Assembly (NCBI RefSeq): GCF_002884495.1
Contig: NZ_KZ614145.1
Span: forward strand, 434,001 to 498,000
From: Rummeliibacillus pycnus
Lineage (GTDB): Bacteria; Bacillota; Bacilli; Bacillales_A; Planococcaceae
Length of the DNA stretch: 64,000 bases
Reading direction: 5' to 3'
The translations under genes and the position numbers were made by a program. The first letter of the stretch is position 1. Every line of letters starts with the position of its first letter. A model generated the notes under the pieces. The model saw only the letters and a program-made list of their open reading frames with translations, had not been told where the DNA came from and did not search any database. Shown one piece after another: positions 17,923 through 27,083 of this stretch.

Positions 17923-18435
17923 TTATTTTTGAATTTGATTTGGATATTTTGTACAAGCAAGTATTAAATAAATAGCTGTAATGATCATCCCAATAGTTGA
18001 ACTAACACGAGCATTAACTGGAAAAAAGACTAACAATGACGTGATAATGGTCGATAATGTGATAGCAATTGCGGTCGTACGCCATAAATGGCGATATTCT
18101 CCACGCTTTTTCAGAACTTTTAAAGCGCCAATACCGGCAAATGCATAAACACTAATTTGTACAAATAATGAAAATGAGTTAATGAGAAATAATAGTATAA
18201 AAGCAAAGGGATAGATCAACCATTTAATATCGTTGACAAATTCCCTCAGACCTTCAATTTGGTTTGTTTCAAGACCTACTCCAGTTAAGAACTGAATAAA
18301 AGAAATAATTGAAACGAATGTTACAAGTAATAATACGTATTGAATAATTTTTCCGATGGGGAGCAATCTGTATGCAGCTAGTTTTTTAGGATGAAAAAGG
18401 CTGTCTTTGAATAACTGCCAATGTTTAATTTTCAT
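17923..18435 (-). CDS. yqgB: DUF1189 family membrane protein (YqgB-like)
   Basis: 170 residues from ATG 18435; TTGGAGGT just upstream provides the ribosome site. It begins KIKHWQLFKDSLFHPKKLAAYRLLPIGK, typical of DUF1189, and has four to five hydrophobic segments. It lies in the B. subtilis order between yqfZ and yqgC. Function is unknown. Confidence 0.75.
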   Translation of the reverse strand: MKIKHWQLFKDSLFHPKKLAAYRLLPIGKIIQYVLLLVTFVSIISFIQFLTGVGLETNQIEGLREFVNDIKWLIYPFAFILLFLINSFSLFVQISVYAFAGIGALKVLKKRGEYRHLWRTTAIAITLSTIITSLLVFFPVNARVSSTIGMIITAIYLILACTKYPNQIQK

Positions 18436-18620
18436 ATGTATAACCTCCAATTAGTATATTAGCATGGCAATTCAGATGTTACGAATAGGCAACGCAACAA
18501 AACATATACTTCAATATAATCTGGTTAAAAGATTGACGTATTTTTATGTCTAGTGTGAAAATAAATAGTGTCGAAATATACAAATAGGGTTAATAGAATT
18601 CTACATGAAAGGGAAATGTT

Positions 18621-19100
18621 ATGGAATATATTTCTTGGACACTTGTTATACTAAGCTTTGTTATCGCATTCGTGGGATTGATCTATCCGATAATTCCATC
18701 TGTTCTATTTATATTTTTAGGTTTTGTTATTCATGGATTATTTCATGGTTTTGGGGAATTCCCATGGTGGTTCTGGGTTATTGAAGTATTATTTACAGTT
18801 CTTTTGTTTGGAGCAGATTCATTGGCGAATGCGTTTGGCGTCAAGAAATTTGGTGGAAGCGAAGCTGGAATTTGGGGGAGTACAATCGGATTACTAGTAG
18901 GTCCTTTTGTGATTCCGTTTGCTGGTATATTAGTAGGTCCTTTTGTTGGCGCAGTTATTGCAGAATTATTATTTTCTAAGAGTTCCTTTAAGCTGGCTTT
19001 AAAAACTGGAATCGGATCATTAGTAGGATTTTTAACATCAATTATTACAAAAGGGATTGTTCAAATAGTGATGATCATTTTGTTTGTCATCATTGTATAA
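18621..19100 (+). CDS. yqgC: DUF456 family membrane protein (YqgC-like)
   Basis: 159 residues, nearly all hydrophobic, with the glycine-rich repeats of DUF456 (GLLVGPFVIPFAGILVGPFVGA). AAAGGGAAATG gives the start. It is directly before sodA, as in B. subtilis. Function is unknown. Confidence 0.8.
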   Translation: MEYISWTLVILSFVIAFVGLIYPIIPSVLFIFLGFVIHGLFHGFGEFPWWFWVIEVLFTVLLFGADSLANAFGVKKFGGSEAGIWGSTIGLLVGPFVIPFAGILVGPFVGAVIAELLFSKSSFKLALKTGIGSLVGFLTSIITKGIVQIVMIILFVIIV

Positions 19101-19230
19101 AATGAGCGCAAGTTCAGTCAAAAGGCTGAAATTAAAAAATACAGTGAATAATATTTGAACCATTATCTAAATTTTGTTAACCTATGTGTTGTAGTTAATA
19201 ATTACATTATTTCGAGGAGGAAATATTATT

Positions 19231-19839
19231 ATGGCATTTGAATTACCAAACTTACCATATGCATTTGATGCATTAGAACCACATATTGACGCAAAAACTA
19301 TGGAAATCCATCATGACAAACATCATGCTACATATGTAGCTGGCTTAAACGCTGCTCTAGAAGGTAAAGCAGAATTCGCAGGAAAATCAGTTGAAGAAGT
19401 AATTGCTAACTTAGACGCTGTTCCTGAAGAAGTACGTACTGCTGTACGTAACAATGGTGGCGGCCACGCTAACCACTCATTATTCTGGGAATCATTAGCT
19501 GCAAATGCTGGTGGCGCACCAACTGGTGAATTAGCTGCAGCAATCGATGCAAAATTCGGTAGCTTCGAAGCATTCAAAGAACAATTCGCAGCAGCTGCTA
19601 AAACTCGTTTTGGTTCAGGCTGGGCATGGTTATCATTAGCAAATGGCGAATTAGAAATTTCTTCAACTCCAAACCAAGACTCTCCAATCATGGAAGGTAA
19701 AACACCTTTACTAGGTCTTGACGTTTGGGAACATGCTTATTACTTAAACTATCAAAACCGTCGTCCTGACTACATTTCAGCATTCTGGAATGTTGTAAAT
19801 TGGGACAAAGTTGCAGAACGTTTTGCTGCTGCAAAATAA
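19231..19839 (+). CDS. sodA: superoxide dismutase (Mn/Fe family)
   Basis: 202 residues, full length. Metal ligands are His27 (MEIHHDKHH), His82 (HANHSLFW), Asp164 and His168 ([10 protein letters not shown]). It dismutes superoxide; Mn is typical for Bacillales SodA. A strong GGAGGAAAT precedes the ATG. It has its own terminator and is a single-gene unit. Confidence 0.97.
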   Translation: MAFELPNLPYAFDALEPHIDAKTMEIHHDKHHATYVAGLNAALEGKAEFAGKSVEEVIANLDAVPEEVRTAVRNNGGGHANHSLFWESLAANAGGAPTGELAAAIDAKFGSFEAFKEQFAAAAKTRFGSGWAWLSLANGELEISSTPNQDSPIMEGKTPLLGLDVWEHAYYLNYQNRRPDYISAFWNVVNWDKVAERFAAAK

Positions 19840-19858
19840 TCCAATATTATTGGAACAA

Positions 19859-19897
19859 AGCACACATCTTACGCGTCAGTAAGATGTGTGTTTTTTA
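19859..19897 (+). terminator. rho-independent terminator of sodA
   Basis: A perfect 12-bp stem CACACATCTTAC / GTAAGATGTGTG is followed by TTTTTT. Confidence 0.93.
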
Positions 19898-20179
19898 TTT
19901 TAAATGCGGAATTCACCAGTTTAATCCCAACAATCGAAGTTTCTTTCTTCAATTCATCTAAAAGTGAAGAACTTAGTAGAGGATGGGGTGGCTAAATCTA
20001 GCTTTCTTTGAAATGAAATTGGTTAGTCTATCCACATTTACATAGGCAAGAAACATGCTCATTTTCCTAGATCTTTGACATGTACGCAATTATTCATTTT
20101 CACCCAATTGTTTTATGTTTTTTAGGTTGAAAAATGATATACTACTAATTGTGAATTGAGCGGAAAGGGGGCTAACTGC
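19898..20179. other. intergenic region before pbpA, no gene seen
   Basis: About 280 bases. The yqgE transporter gene found here in B. subtilis is absent. It presumably holds the pbpA promoter (TGATATACTACTAA near 20135-20150). Confidence 0.5.
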
Positions 20180-22366
20180 ATGCGCAAAAAAAACAAAAAT
20201 ACAAAAAAACGTGCATCAAGTGTCAAAGCGAAACAGCGTGCAAATTTGTCTTTTCGTATGAATATACTTTTCTTCTCGATTTTTGTTCTATTTTCAATTC
20301 TTATTTTACGATTGGGCTATATGCAAATTGTAAAAGGAAGCGATTATGTTAGAGCATTACAACAAACAGAAGAAGTAACCGTTAATACTAGTGTTCCACG
20401 TGGGCGAATTTATGATCGTCAAGGGAGAGTATTAGTCGATAATAAGCCCAAAAATGCAATTACGTATACAAAACTTCAATCGACTACTAGCGACGAAATG
20501 TTGAGTACTGCACGAAAATTAGCAAAGCTCATTAAAATGGATACAAGTAAAGTTGCATTACGAGATAAACAAGACTTTTGGATCAAGCTACATAATAAAG
20601 AAGCTTATGCAAGAGTTTCGAAAAGTGAACAAGATGCGATTAACAAAAACCAAAAAATAGCTGCTACAGACAAGCAAGCTGCAATCGATAAATTAGTACG
20701 ACAACGTATTACAAAGGCGGATTTAAAAAGTTTAACAAAATCTGACTTACAAGTTTTAGCGATTTACAGCAAAATGGTAGCTGGTTATAACTTATCTCCA
20801 CAAATCATAAAAAGTGATAATGTTACAGATAAGGAATTTGCTATTGTTTCTGAACATTTAAATGAGTTACCTAATGTCAATACAACAACTGATTGGTCTC
20901 GTGTGAAAGATTCTGATTTAAGTATTCTTGGCTCTACAACAACTCCAAATGAAGGTATTCCAAAAGATAAATTGGAATACTATTTAGCGCGCGGCTATTC
21001 TCGAAATGATCGTGTAGGGAAAAGTTATATAGAAGCTCAATATGAAGAATTACTACAAGGTCAAAAAGCAGTTGTAAAAAATGAAACAAATGGTAAAGGT
21101 CAAGTAGTAGATACGAAATCAATCTTCAAAGGTTCACCAGGGAAAGATTTAGTTTTAACAATTGATAGTCAGCTACAAACAAAATTAGAAAAACTGGTAG
21201 AACAAGAATTGTTAGCTGCAAAAGCATCAGGTGCATCTAGTCTATTGGATAGAGCGTTCCTTGTGATGATGAATCCAAATACGGGCGAAATCTTATCCAT
21301 GGTTGGGAAAAAAATAGATACAGATGCTAATGGTAAAATGGTTGTCAACGACTATTCAATTGGTTCATTTACTTCTGCCTATGAAGTAGGTTCTGTTATT
21401 AAACCAGCAACATTATTGACAGGGTATAAGCTAAATGCAATTACACCAGGACAAGTATTGGTCGACCAACCGATTAAACTTGCCGGAACAAAACCAAAGT
21501 CATCTATCTTTAACCGTTCAGGTGCTATTCCAATGTCAGATTTGACAGCTATTGAACGATCTTCTAACTCTTATATGTTCCAAACAGCTATGAGGATTGC
21601 TGGTGTCAATTATATACCAAATATGGCATTGCACGTACAACCAAGTGATTTTGCAAAAATCCGTAATTCTTATGCACAATTTGGGTTAGGGGTTGATACG
21701 GGAATCGACTTACCTGGTGAGTTCTCAGGTTTTAGAGGACAAGAACTCCTTCCAGGTAAATTACTTGACTTAGTAATTGGTCAATTTGATACATTTACAC
21801 CACTTCAACTAGCTCAATATGTATCTACTGTTGCTAATGGAGGAAAACGAGTTCAACCACATCTTCTGAAAGAAATTCATGATCCTTCAACAGATGGCAA
21901 GAAACTTGGACCGTTAGTTGAAGAAATTGAGCCTAAAGTATTGAATACAATTACAAACCCACAATCTCAAATTGACCATGTTAAACAAGGGATGCATCTC
22001 GTTTACTTTGGTAGTCAAGGTTCTGCTGCTTCATTCTTCAGAGGTGCAAAATTTGATGCCGCTGGTAAAACAGGTACAGCACAAGTTGTCTATTATGGAC
22101 CAAAAAAAGCTGCATACGGAACTCAAACATTGACAATTACTCATATTGGATTTGCACCATATAAAAATCCAGAAATAGCCTATGCAGTAGTTGTTCCATG
22201 GGTTACAACGAGTGAAAGTTATACAGCAATTAATAATATAATTGCACGTAAAGCAGTAGAAACATATTTTTCTTTACAAAAGAAAGAATTAAAAAATGAT
22301 CAAGATACCGTAGGACAAAAAATTACAAAAACTACATCAAAAGACTCTACAACTACAGGTCAATAG
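20180..22366 (+). CDS. pbpA: penicillin-binding protein 2 (class B transpeptidase)
   Basis: 728 residues from ATG 20180 (AAAGGGGG 7 bases upstream; TTG 20156 is upstream of that site). It has a basic cytoplasmic tail, one membrane helix (MNILFFSIFVLFSILILRLG), a dimerisation domain (PRGRIYDRQGRVLVDN), and a transpeptidase domain with the active Ser in GSVIKPAT, the SSN triad in ERSSNSYMF, and KTGTAQ. Length and place match B. subtilis PBP2A, which acts in lateral wall elongation. Confidence 0.93.
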   Translation: MRKKNKNTKKRASSVKAKQRANLSFRMNILFFSIFVLFSILILRLGYMQIVKGSDYVRALQQTEEVTVNTSVPRGRIYDRQGRVLVDNKPKNAITYTKLQSTTSDEMLSTARKLAKLIKMDTSKVALRDKQDFWIKLHNKEAYARVSKSEQDAINKNQKIAATDKQAAIDKLVRQRITKADLKSLTKSDLQVLAIYSKMVAGYNLSPQIIKSDNVTDKEFAIVSEHLNELPNVNTTTDWSRVKDSDLSILGSTTTPNEGIPKDKLEYYLARGYSRNDRVGKSYIEAQYEELLQGQKAVVKNETNGKGQVVDTKSIFKGSPGKDLVLTIDSQLQTKLEKLVEQELLAAKASGASSLLDRAFLVMMNPNTGEILSMVGKKIDTDANGKMVVNDYSIGSFTSAYEVGSVIKPATLLTGYKLNAITPGQVLVDQPIKLAGTKPKSSIFNRSGAIPMSDLTAIERSSNSYMFQTAMRIAGVNYIPNMALHVQPSDFAKIRNSYAQFGLGVDTGIDLPGEFSGFRGQELLPGKLLDLVIGQFDTFTPLQLAQYVSTVANGGKRVQPHLLKEIHDPSTDGKKLGPLVEEIEPKVLNTITNPQSQIDHVKQGMHLVYFGSQGSAASFFRGAKFDAAGKTGTAQVVYYGPKKAAYGTQTLTITHIGFAPYKNPEIAYAVVVPWVTTSESYTAINNIIARKAVETYFSLQKKELKNDQDTVGQKITKTTSKDSTTTGQ

Positions 22367-22394
22367 AAAACTATGAGTTTCTTCCTATAATAAT

Positions 22395-22424
22395 AGAGCA
22401 CAGTGATCCTAATCACTGTGCTCT
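22395..22424 (+). terminator. rho-independent terminator of pbpA
   Basis: A perfect 13-bp stem AGAGCACAGTGAT / ATCACTGTGCTCT with a 4-base loop; the tail ATTTATTT is only moderately T-rich. Confidence 0.8.
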
Positions 22425-22492
22425 ATTTATTTATTCTGGAAATCCCCTTCATCACATAATTCTATTAAAGTAAACGTTATTCTCATGAGAAA

Positions 22493-22531
22493 TTTACATT
22501 ACATTTACAAAATAATAATAATCCATAACAT
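22493..22531 (+). promoter_or_regulatory. candidate Pho box upstream of pst remnant
   Basis: TTTACA at 22493 and again at 22504 gives exactly the 11-base period of PhoP direct repeats (TTAACA-N5). Degenerate units follow at 22515 (ATAATA) and about 22526 (TAACAT). A TATAGT at 22562 could be the -10. The spacing fits a PhoP-activated pst promoter. Confidence 0.5.
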
Positions 22532-23047
22532 TAAATTTATATAACCTCAACATTCTAGTCTTATAGTAAGTATTGTAATCAATAAAGCCTTAAAGAGGTA
22601 AACTTTTACTTGGTGTTGGCGCAGCGTTTGATCTTGAAGAATATGCCAATAAATTAAATAACCAATTATAGATGAATAAATATTTCAAACTTAGCAAGAG
22701 TTCCTTCTTTTTATTTAGTTTGCTTCGTTTAACGATATTTATTCGAAGTTTAGCGAAGGAAAAAAGTGTATTTGCTGCTGGGGTATGAATGAGTTTACTG
22801 TATTTTATAGATTTCTTAAAAGAAATACGAGCAGTATTAATTGTATACGCAAAGTTTCATACGGAACGGTGGTTCAACAACATTGTAAATATAAATATTT
22901 GATTAAGTAAGACAGCATTATCTGATTCCAATATGTTGTAGCAACAAAAATCATTGTATGAGCTAATCTTCCTAATAAGCTAAATTCATACACCATCTTC
23001 ACCTGGAACAAATTCCAAAAACGCTATCAATAGTGGGAGGAAATAGA
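22532..23047 (+). pseudogene. pst operon scar with possible pstS start remnant
   Basis: No intact gene is present in about 500 bases between the Pho-box-like repeats and pstB, where pstS, pstC and pstA normally lie. At about 22592 the reading RGKLLLGVGAAF looks like a PstS-type signal peptide start, then runs into DLEEYANKLNNQL and a stop; the expected ATG is absent. The short ORF after it (from 22671) matches nothing recognised. A deletion scar is inferred; the remnant call is weak. Confidence 0.35.
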
Positions 23048-23875
23048 ATGTTGAAAATTCAAGTAAAAGAAACAGAAGAAAGTTCAGTAGAAGATTTAAA
23101 AGTTCTTCAAACTGAAAAGAAAAAGAATGTTTACCAAACAAGAAATTTAAATTTATGGTACGGTGAACAACAAGCTTTAAAAGATATTAATCTTGATATT
23201 GTTGAAAATGATGTTACTGCAATTATTGGACCATCAGGTTGCGGTAAATCCACATATATTAAAACGTTAAATCGAATGGTAGAACTTGTTCCAATTGTTC
23301 GTACTACTGGTGAAATCTTATATCGTGAAAATAATATTTTAGATAAAAGCTATAGAGTAGAAGAATTACGTACGAAAGTAGGGATGGTCTTCCAAAAACC
23401 AAATCCATTCCCAAAATCAATCTATGATAATATAGCTTACGGTCCTAGAATTCATGGTATTAAAAATAAAAAAGTTCTAGATGAAATTGTTGAGAAAAGT
23501 TTACGTGGAGCAGCTATTTGGGATGATGTAAAAGACCGTTTAAACCAAAATGCATATGGACTATCAGGTGGGCAGCAACAACGTATTTGTATTGCTCGTT
23601 GTTTAGCCATCGAACCAGATGTTATTTTAATGGATGAACCAACATCAGCACTTGATCCAATCTCTACATTAAAAGTAGAAGAATTAGTACAAGAACTAAA
23701 ACAAAATTACTCCATAATTATTGTAACGCATAATATGCAACAAGCTGCACGTATCTCTGACAAAACTGCATTCTTCTTAAATGGTGAAGTGATTGAATTT
23801 GATGATACCAATAAATTATTCTCTACGCCTTCAGATAGAAGAACAGAAGATTATATTTCTGGACGATTTGGATAA
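23048..23875 (+). CDS. pstB: phosphate ABC transporter ATP-binding protein
   Basis: 275 residues from ATG 23048 (GGGAGG upstream). There is a variable N-terminal extension, then Pst[17 protein letters not shown], Walker [14 protein letters not shown], signature [13 protein letters not shown] and Walker [14 protein letters not shown]. It energises high-affinity phosphate uptake. Unusually, no pstS, pstC or pstA precedes it; phoU follows 12 bases later. Confidence 0.93.
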   Translation: MLKIQVKETEESSVEDLKVLQTEKKKNVYQTRNLNLWYGEQQALKDINLDIVENDVTAIIGPSGCGKSTYIKTLNRMVELVPIVRTTGEILYRENNILDKSYRVEELRTKVGMVFQKPNPFPKSIYDNIAYGPRIHGIKNKKVLDEIVEKSLRGAAIWDDVKDRLNQNAYGLSGGQQQRICIARCLAIEPDVILMDEPTSALDPISTLKVEELVQELKQNYSIIIVTHNMQQAARISDKTAFFLNGEVIEFDDTNKLFSTPSDRRTEDYISGRFG

Positions 23876-23887
23876 GGGGGAACTAAA

Positions 23888-24544
23888 ATGACACCTCGTG
23901 AAAAATATGATAAAGATTTAAATCGTGTGCAAAATCTTTTAGTGGAACTTTGTCAACGATCAATTACTGCTTTTGAAAAATCACTTGAAGTGCTTTTTGC
24001 AAAAAATATTGATGGAGCTCTTTTCATTATAGAGCAAGATCGATTTATCAATCGATTGGAAGAACATTTACACGATGAGATTATCTTATTAATAACAAAG
24101 CAACAACCTGTTGCAACTGACCTTCGAAGACTAGTTTCTATCATAAGAGCTGCTCAAGATATGGAACGAATCGGAGATTATGCTGTAAATATTGGAAAAG
24201 AAACGATTCGTATTGGTACAAATCCAAGTTCTTATCCAGAAGAGCAGTTGCGTGAGATGGGGCAACAAACTATTACGATGTTAAATGAGATGCTGGATGC
24301 TTTTATTAATGAGGATGTTGAAAGAGCAAAAGAAATCGCTCTAAGAGATGACCAAATTGACCGTTATTATGGCGAAACGATGACGGCAATTGAAAAAATG
24401 GCGTCTACTCAAAATACAAGTAGCCAAGCTATACAATTAGCATTAATCTGTAAATATATCGAAAGAGCTGCAGATCATGCAACAAACTTAGCTGAAGCCT
24501 TATTCTTTATCGTCCAAGGAAAACGATTTGCCTTAAATTCATAA
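23888..24544 (+). CDS. phoU: phosphate signalling complex protein PhoU
   Basis: 218 residues, the usual length: two PhoU three-helix repeats with metal-site motifs (RIGDYAVNIGKE near residue 95 and IERAADHATNLAEAL near residue 195). It links the Pst transporter to PhoR and restrains phosphate uptake. GGGGG precedes the ATG, and it is coupled to pstB. Confidence 0.93.
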   Translation: MTPREKYDKDLNRVQNLLVELCQRSITAFEKSLEVLFAKNIDGALFIIEQDRFINRLEEHLHDEIILLITKQQPVATDLRRLVSIIRAAQDMERIGDYAVNIGKETIRIGTNPSSYPEEQLREMGQQTITMLNEMLDAFINEDVERAKEIALRDDQIDRYYGETMTAIEKMASTQNTSSQAIQLALICKYIERAADHATNLAEALFFIVQGKRFALNS

Positions 24545-24586
24545 AAAAAGAGTTATCCAAAAATAATTTTTGGATAACTTTTTTTG
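24544..24586 (+). terminator. rho-independent terminator of pstB-phoU
   Basis: AAAAAAGAGTTATCC pairs with GGATAACTTTTTTT over an A/T loop. Confidence 0.9.
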
Positions 24587-24635
24587 ATATCCTAATTTTT
24601 GAAGAAATGAAAAGAATATATGCAAGGTTTTCAAT

Positions 24636-24677
24636 AAAAAAGATTCATAAGTTTTTTTACTTATGAATCTTTTTTAG
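24636..24677. terminator. bidirectional terminator
   Basis: A perfect 16-bp stem AAAAAAGATTCATAAG / CTTATGAATCTTTTTT. It separates phoU from the minus-strand pair at 24853-25715. Confidence 0.9.
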
Positions 24678-24850
24678 TTACGTATTAATAGGTAGTAAGT
24701 CCCTTACTACTCGATTGAAAGCGAAATGAAAATTCTTTTTGTTTATGCAAAAGGAATTTTCTGCTACAAGTAACTAGAGGAGCAAAAGATTTTTGCTTAA
24801 GCAGTTTTGTTAGTTCGCACTCGAAAAGCAAAGCTCTTTTCATTCATTCA
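24678..24850 (-). other. structured 3' untranslated region of the 24853-25715 unit
   Basis: This stretch holds inverted repeats and no ORF. GTAGTAAG / CTTACTAC with a 3-base loop lies at about 24692-24710, and GAAAATTC / GAATTTTC lies near 24730-24762. Read on the minus strand it forms about 170 bases of folded RNA ending at the terminator at 24636. Confidence 0.4.
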
Positions 24851-24852
24851 AA

Positions 24853-25335
24853 TTATTTAGCTGTAGTTATGACTTTTAAAATTTCTGCGTTCGTCATATC
24901 TGATGTGAGCTTATAATCACCGATTTGAATGTTTTTTGCTTGATCCTTATTGATGATGTATCGTTCAAATTCTGCATCATTTTGCACGATACCACCATCT
25001 TTTAATGCTTTACTAACTTCTGCAGTACCCATTCCTCTTTTAATTGCGAGTGTATAAGATTTTACAGGGTCTTTTTTAGCAGACGAATCATTTTTTAATT
25101 GATTATAATCTGTTTGGATTTTAGCCAACTGTGCTTTTGCATCAGCCGCTTCTGCTTTAAGAGCTGTAAGTTCTTTCTTCTTAATAATAACTGTATCCTT
25201 TTGACTGGAACTAGTTGATTTAAATGTAGTGATTGTTTTTGCTGATGTATCCGGGTTGAAATAGTTATTAACCGCTAAAATAGTCCCAGCTAAGAACATG
25301 CCTATACCAATCGAACGGAATATGGATTTCATCAT
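24853..25335 (-). CDS. MltG/YceG-like domain protein with membrane anchor
   Basis: 160 residues. There is one N-terminal membrane segment (SIGIGMFLAGTILAVNNY), a coiled-coil stretch (KKKELTALKAEAADAKAQLAK), and a C-terminal part resembling the LysM-like subdomain of endolytic transglycosylase MltG (LAIKRGMGTAEVSKAL, GDYKLTSDMTNAEILKVI). The catalytic domain of MltG is not present, so it is probably a wall-binding accessory. GGAGG precedes the ATG, and it overlaps the upstream gene by 4 bases. Confidence 0.7.
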   Translation of the reverse strand: MMKSIFRSIGIGMFLAGTILAVNNYFNPDTSAKTITTFKSTSSSQKDTVIIKKKELTALKAEAADAKAQLAKIQTDYNQLKNDSSAKKDPVKSYTLAIKRGMGTAEVSKALKDGGIVQNDAEFERYIINKDQAKNIQIGDYKLTSDMTNAEILKVITTAK

Positions 25336-25715
25336 AAATGATTGCCTCCAGAAGCTATGATAGCTTGTACTTGTTCGGATGATAAAGAAGAACGTTTGCT
25401 AATTTCATCTGTATTATAGCCTTGTTTATGTAAATTTAAAACTTGGCTAATCAATATTTGATGGATACCATTAATACTTACTTTCGCATTTGTTTTTGGA
25501 CTTACGTTCTTTTTGGTTTTTGCAAATGTTTGTGGAGCAATTAATAATTCTTCTTCAATTACTTTTAAACGACGTTTGATCTGGTTTGACTCTTGATAGA
25601 GATTAAGGGATAATTCTTCGAAATCTTTTTCTACTTTTTTTGAATGATTCCCAACAAAAAAAGATGCAATCATGATCATAATCCCAACAATCATCAATAT
25701 GAGTGATAAGTCCAT
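25332..25715 (-). CDS. membrane-anchored protein with C-terminal helix-turn-helix-like segment
   Basis: 127 residues: an N-terminal membrane helix (LSLILMIVGIMIMIASFFVG), a charged coiled-coil (KDFEELSLNLYQESNQIKRR), a basic linker, and a C-terminal segment LNLHKQGYNTDEISKRSSLS that reads like a resolvase/sigma-type helix-turn-helix. GAGGTGA precedes the ATG. It is translationally coupled to the MltG-like gene. Family not recognised. Confidence 0.65.
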   Translation of the reverse strand: MDLSLILMIVGIMIMIASFFVGNHSKKVEKDFEELSLNLYQESNQIKRRLKVIEEELLIAPQTFAKTKKNVSPKTNAKVSINGIHQILISQVLNLHKQGYNTDEISKRSSLSSEQVQAIIASGGNHL

Positions 25716-25883
25716 TTTGATTCACCTCATGATAGATATTTAGTTGTATATTTAATTGTAACATATCAAAAACTAATAAGAAATGACAGTAGATTTTTTT
25801 GCAAAATATGATATAATGATTTAGTCGTATAAATCATGCTCACTAAGACATTTTATTCTTTATATAGAGTGGGAGGGATAACA

Positions 25884-26033
25884 ATGCGCGTTAATATTAC
25901 ATTAGCTTGCACTGAATGTGGCGAACGTAACTACATTTCAAAGAAAAACAAACGTAACAATCCAGAACGTCTTGAATTGAAAAAATATTGTTCTCGTGAT
26001 CACAAAATGACACTTCACCGTGAAACAAAATAA
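25884..26033 (+). CDS. rpmG: 50S ribosomal protein L33
   Basis: 49 residues from ATG 25884 (GGGAGG just upstream; the longer frame to 25836 lacks a ribosome site). [18 protein letters not shown] and [12 protein letters not shown] are typical of L33. Cys9/Cys12 and Cys36 are present, but the fourth zinc-ribbon Cys is replaced (CSRDH), an incomplete C+ form that may use His40 or bind no zinc. Confidence 0.95.
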   Translation: MRVNITLACTECGERNYISKKNKRNNPERLELKKYCSRDHKMTLHRETK

Positions 26034-26041
26034 TGCTCATT

Positions 26042-26070
26042 GCCAAAACCCTATGTGGTTTTGGCTTTTT
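26042..26070 (+). terminator. rho-independent terminator of rpmG
   Basis: A perfect stem GCCAAAACC / GGTTTTGGC with a 6-base loop, followed by TTTTT. Confidence 0.9.
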
Positions 26071-26101
26071 CCATTTTTAGAGAAGTAGGAGTGAGAGACG
26101 T

Positions 26102-26665
26102 ATGCATAAAAAAGAACTTCGTACAATAATAATGAATGATTTAAAAAAAATAACACCATCTTTTTATCAAGAAAAATCCAAACTTATACATAATAAGCTT
26201 CTTCAGGAACAAGCCGTACAAAATGCAAACGTTATCGGGATTACGCTTTCTGCATTTCCAGAAGTAGAAACATGGACATTGATCGAAGAATTATGGACAA
26301 CTGGAAAAAAAGTTGTTGTACCTAAATGTGAGCCTAAAACAAGGTCCATGTCATTTTATGAAATTACGTCTTTCAAACAACTCGAAAATGTTTATATGCA
26401 CCTTTCTGAACCTATCCCATATTTAACAACTAAGGTAACAAAAGAACAAATAGATTGTTTAATTGTACCTGGACTTGCATACGATCGAAGAGGTTTTAGA
26501 CTAGGATTCGGTGGAGGTTATTATGATCGATTCTTGTCAAATTTTAAGAAACCAACAATTTCTTTGGCGTTTCATATGCAGGTAGTTGAAAAAATCCCGA
26601 CAGATGATTATGATGTAGCTATTGAAAAAATTATTACAGAAAATGAAATAATACAATGTAAGTAA
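26102..26665 (+). CDS. yqgN: 5-formyltetrahydrofolate cyclo-ligase
   Basis: 187 residues of the 5-FTHF cyclo-ligase family: KKELRTIIMNDL N-terminus, the substrate region FPEVETW, and the nucleotide-binding loop YDRRGFRLGFGGGYYDRFL. It converts 5-formyl-THF to 5,10-methenyl-THF with ATP. It sits after rpmG and before yqgQ, and the rhomboid gene gluP that lies between yqgN and yqgQ in B. subtilis is absent. Confidence 0.92.
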   Translation: MHKKELRTIIMNDLKKITPSFYQEKSKLIHNKLLQEQAVQNANVIGITLSAFPEVETWTLIEELWTTGKKVVVPKCEPKTRSMSFYEITSFKQLENVYMHLSEPIPYLTTKVTKEQIDCLIVPGLAYDRRGFRLGFGGGYYDRFLSNFKKPTISLAFHMQVVEKIPTDDYDVAIEKIITENEIIQCK

Positions 26666-26686
26666 GATTGAAAGGGGGAAGATCCC

Positions 26687-26890
26687 TTGGAAACAGTATA
26701 TGATGTGATGCAGCTTTTAAAACGTTTTGGTACATTTGTTTACACTAAAAATCGCATAGGTGATTTGCAACTGATGGAAATGGATTTACTTGAACTTTAC
26801 AAAGGTGGTTTAATTGAATCACGAGAATTCCAATCTGCTCGCCATATTTTAAGAATGGAAGAAATGAAATTAAAAAAAGAACAACCCTAA
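26687..26890 (+). CDS. yqgQ: YqgQ family protein (DUF910)
   Basis: 67 residues starting at TTG 26687 with AAAGGGGGAAG at good distance. The sequence YDVMQLLKRFGTFVYTKNR and the following L-x-L-M-E-x-D-L-x-ELY pattern are typical of YqgQ, a small helical protein proposed to bind nucleic acid. In B. subtilis the next gene is glcK, missing here. Confidence 0.85.
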   Translation: METVYDVMQLLKRFGTFVYTKNRIGDLQLMEMDLLELYKGGLIESREFQSARHILRMEEMKLKKEQP

Positions 26891-27083
26891 AAGATTAATA
26901 TTTTTTTTGCAATCTTGAAACCTTCAATTGATTAATTCGTTTATATAGGGGTATCCATTTTACATTACTAAATATATGTAATAAAAATGTTGCGTTTTTG
27001 TAAAAAAAGGATTAATATAAAATTTGTTTCTTTCAAATATGGAACTAAAATTGTAACGAAAGAAAATAGGAGGATGTTAGGAA

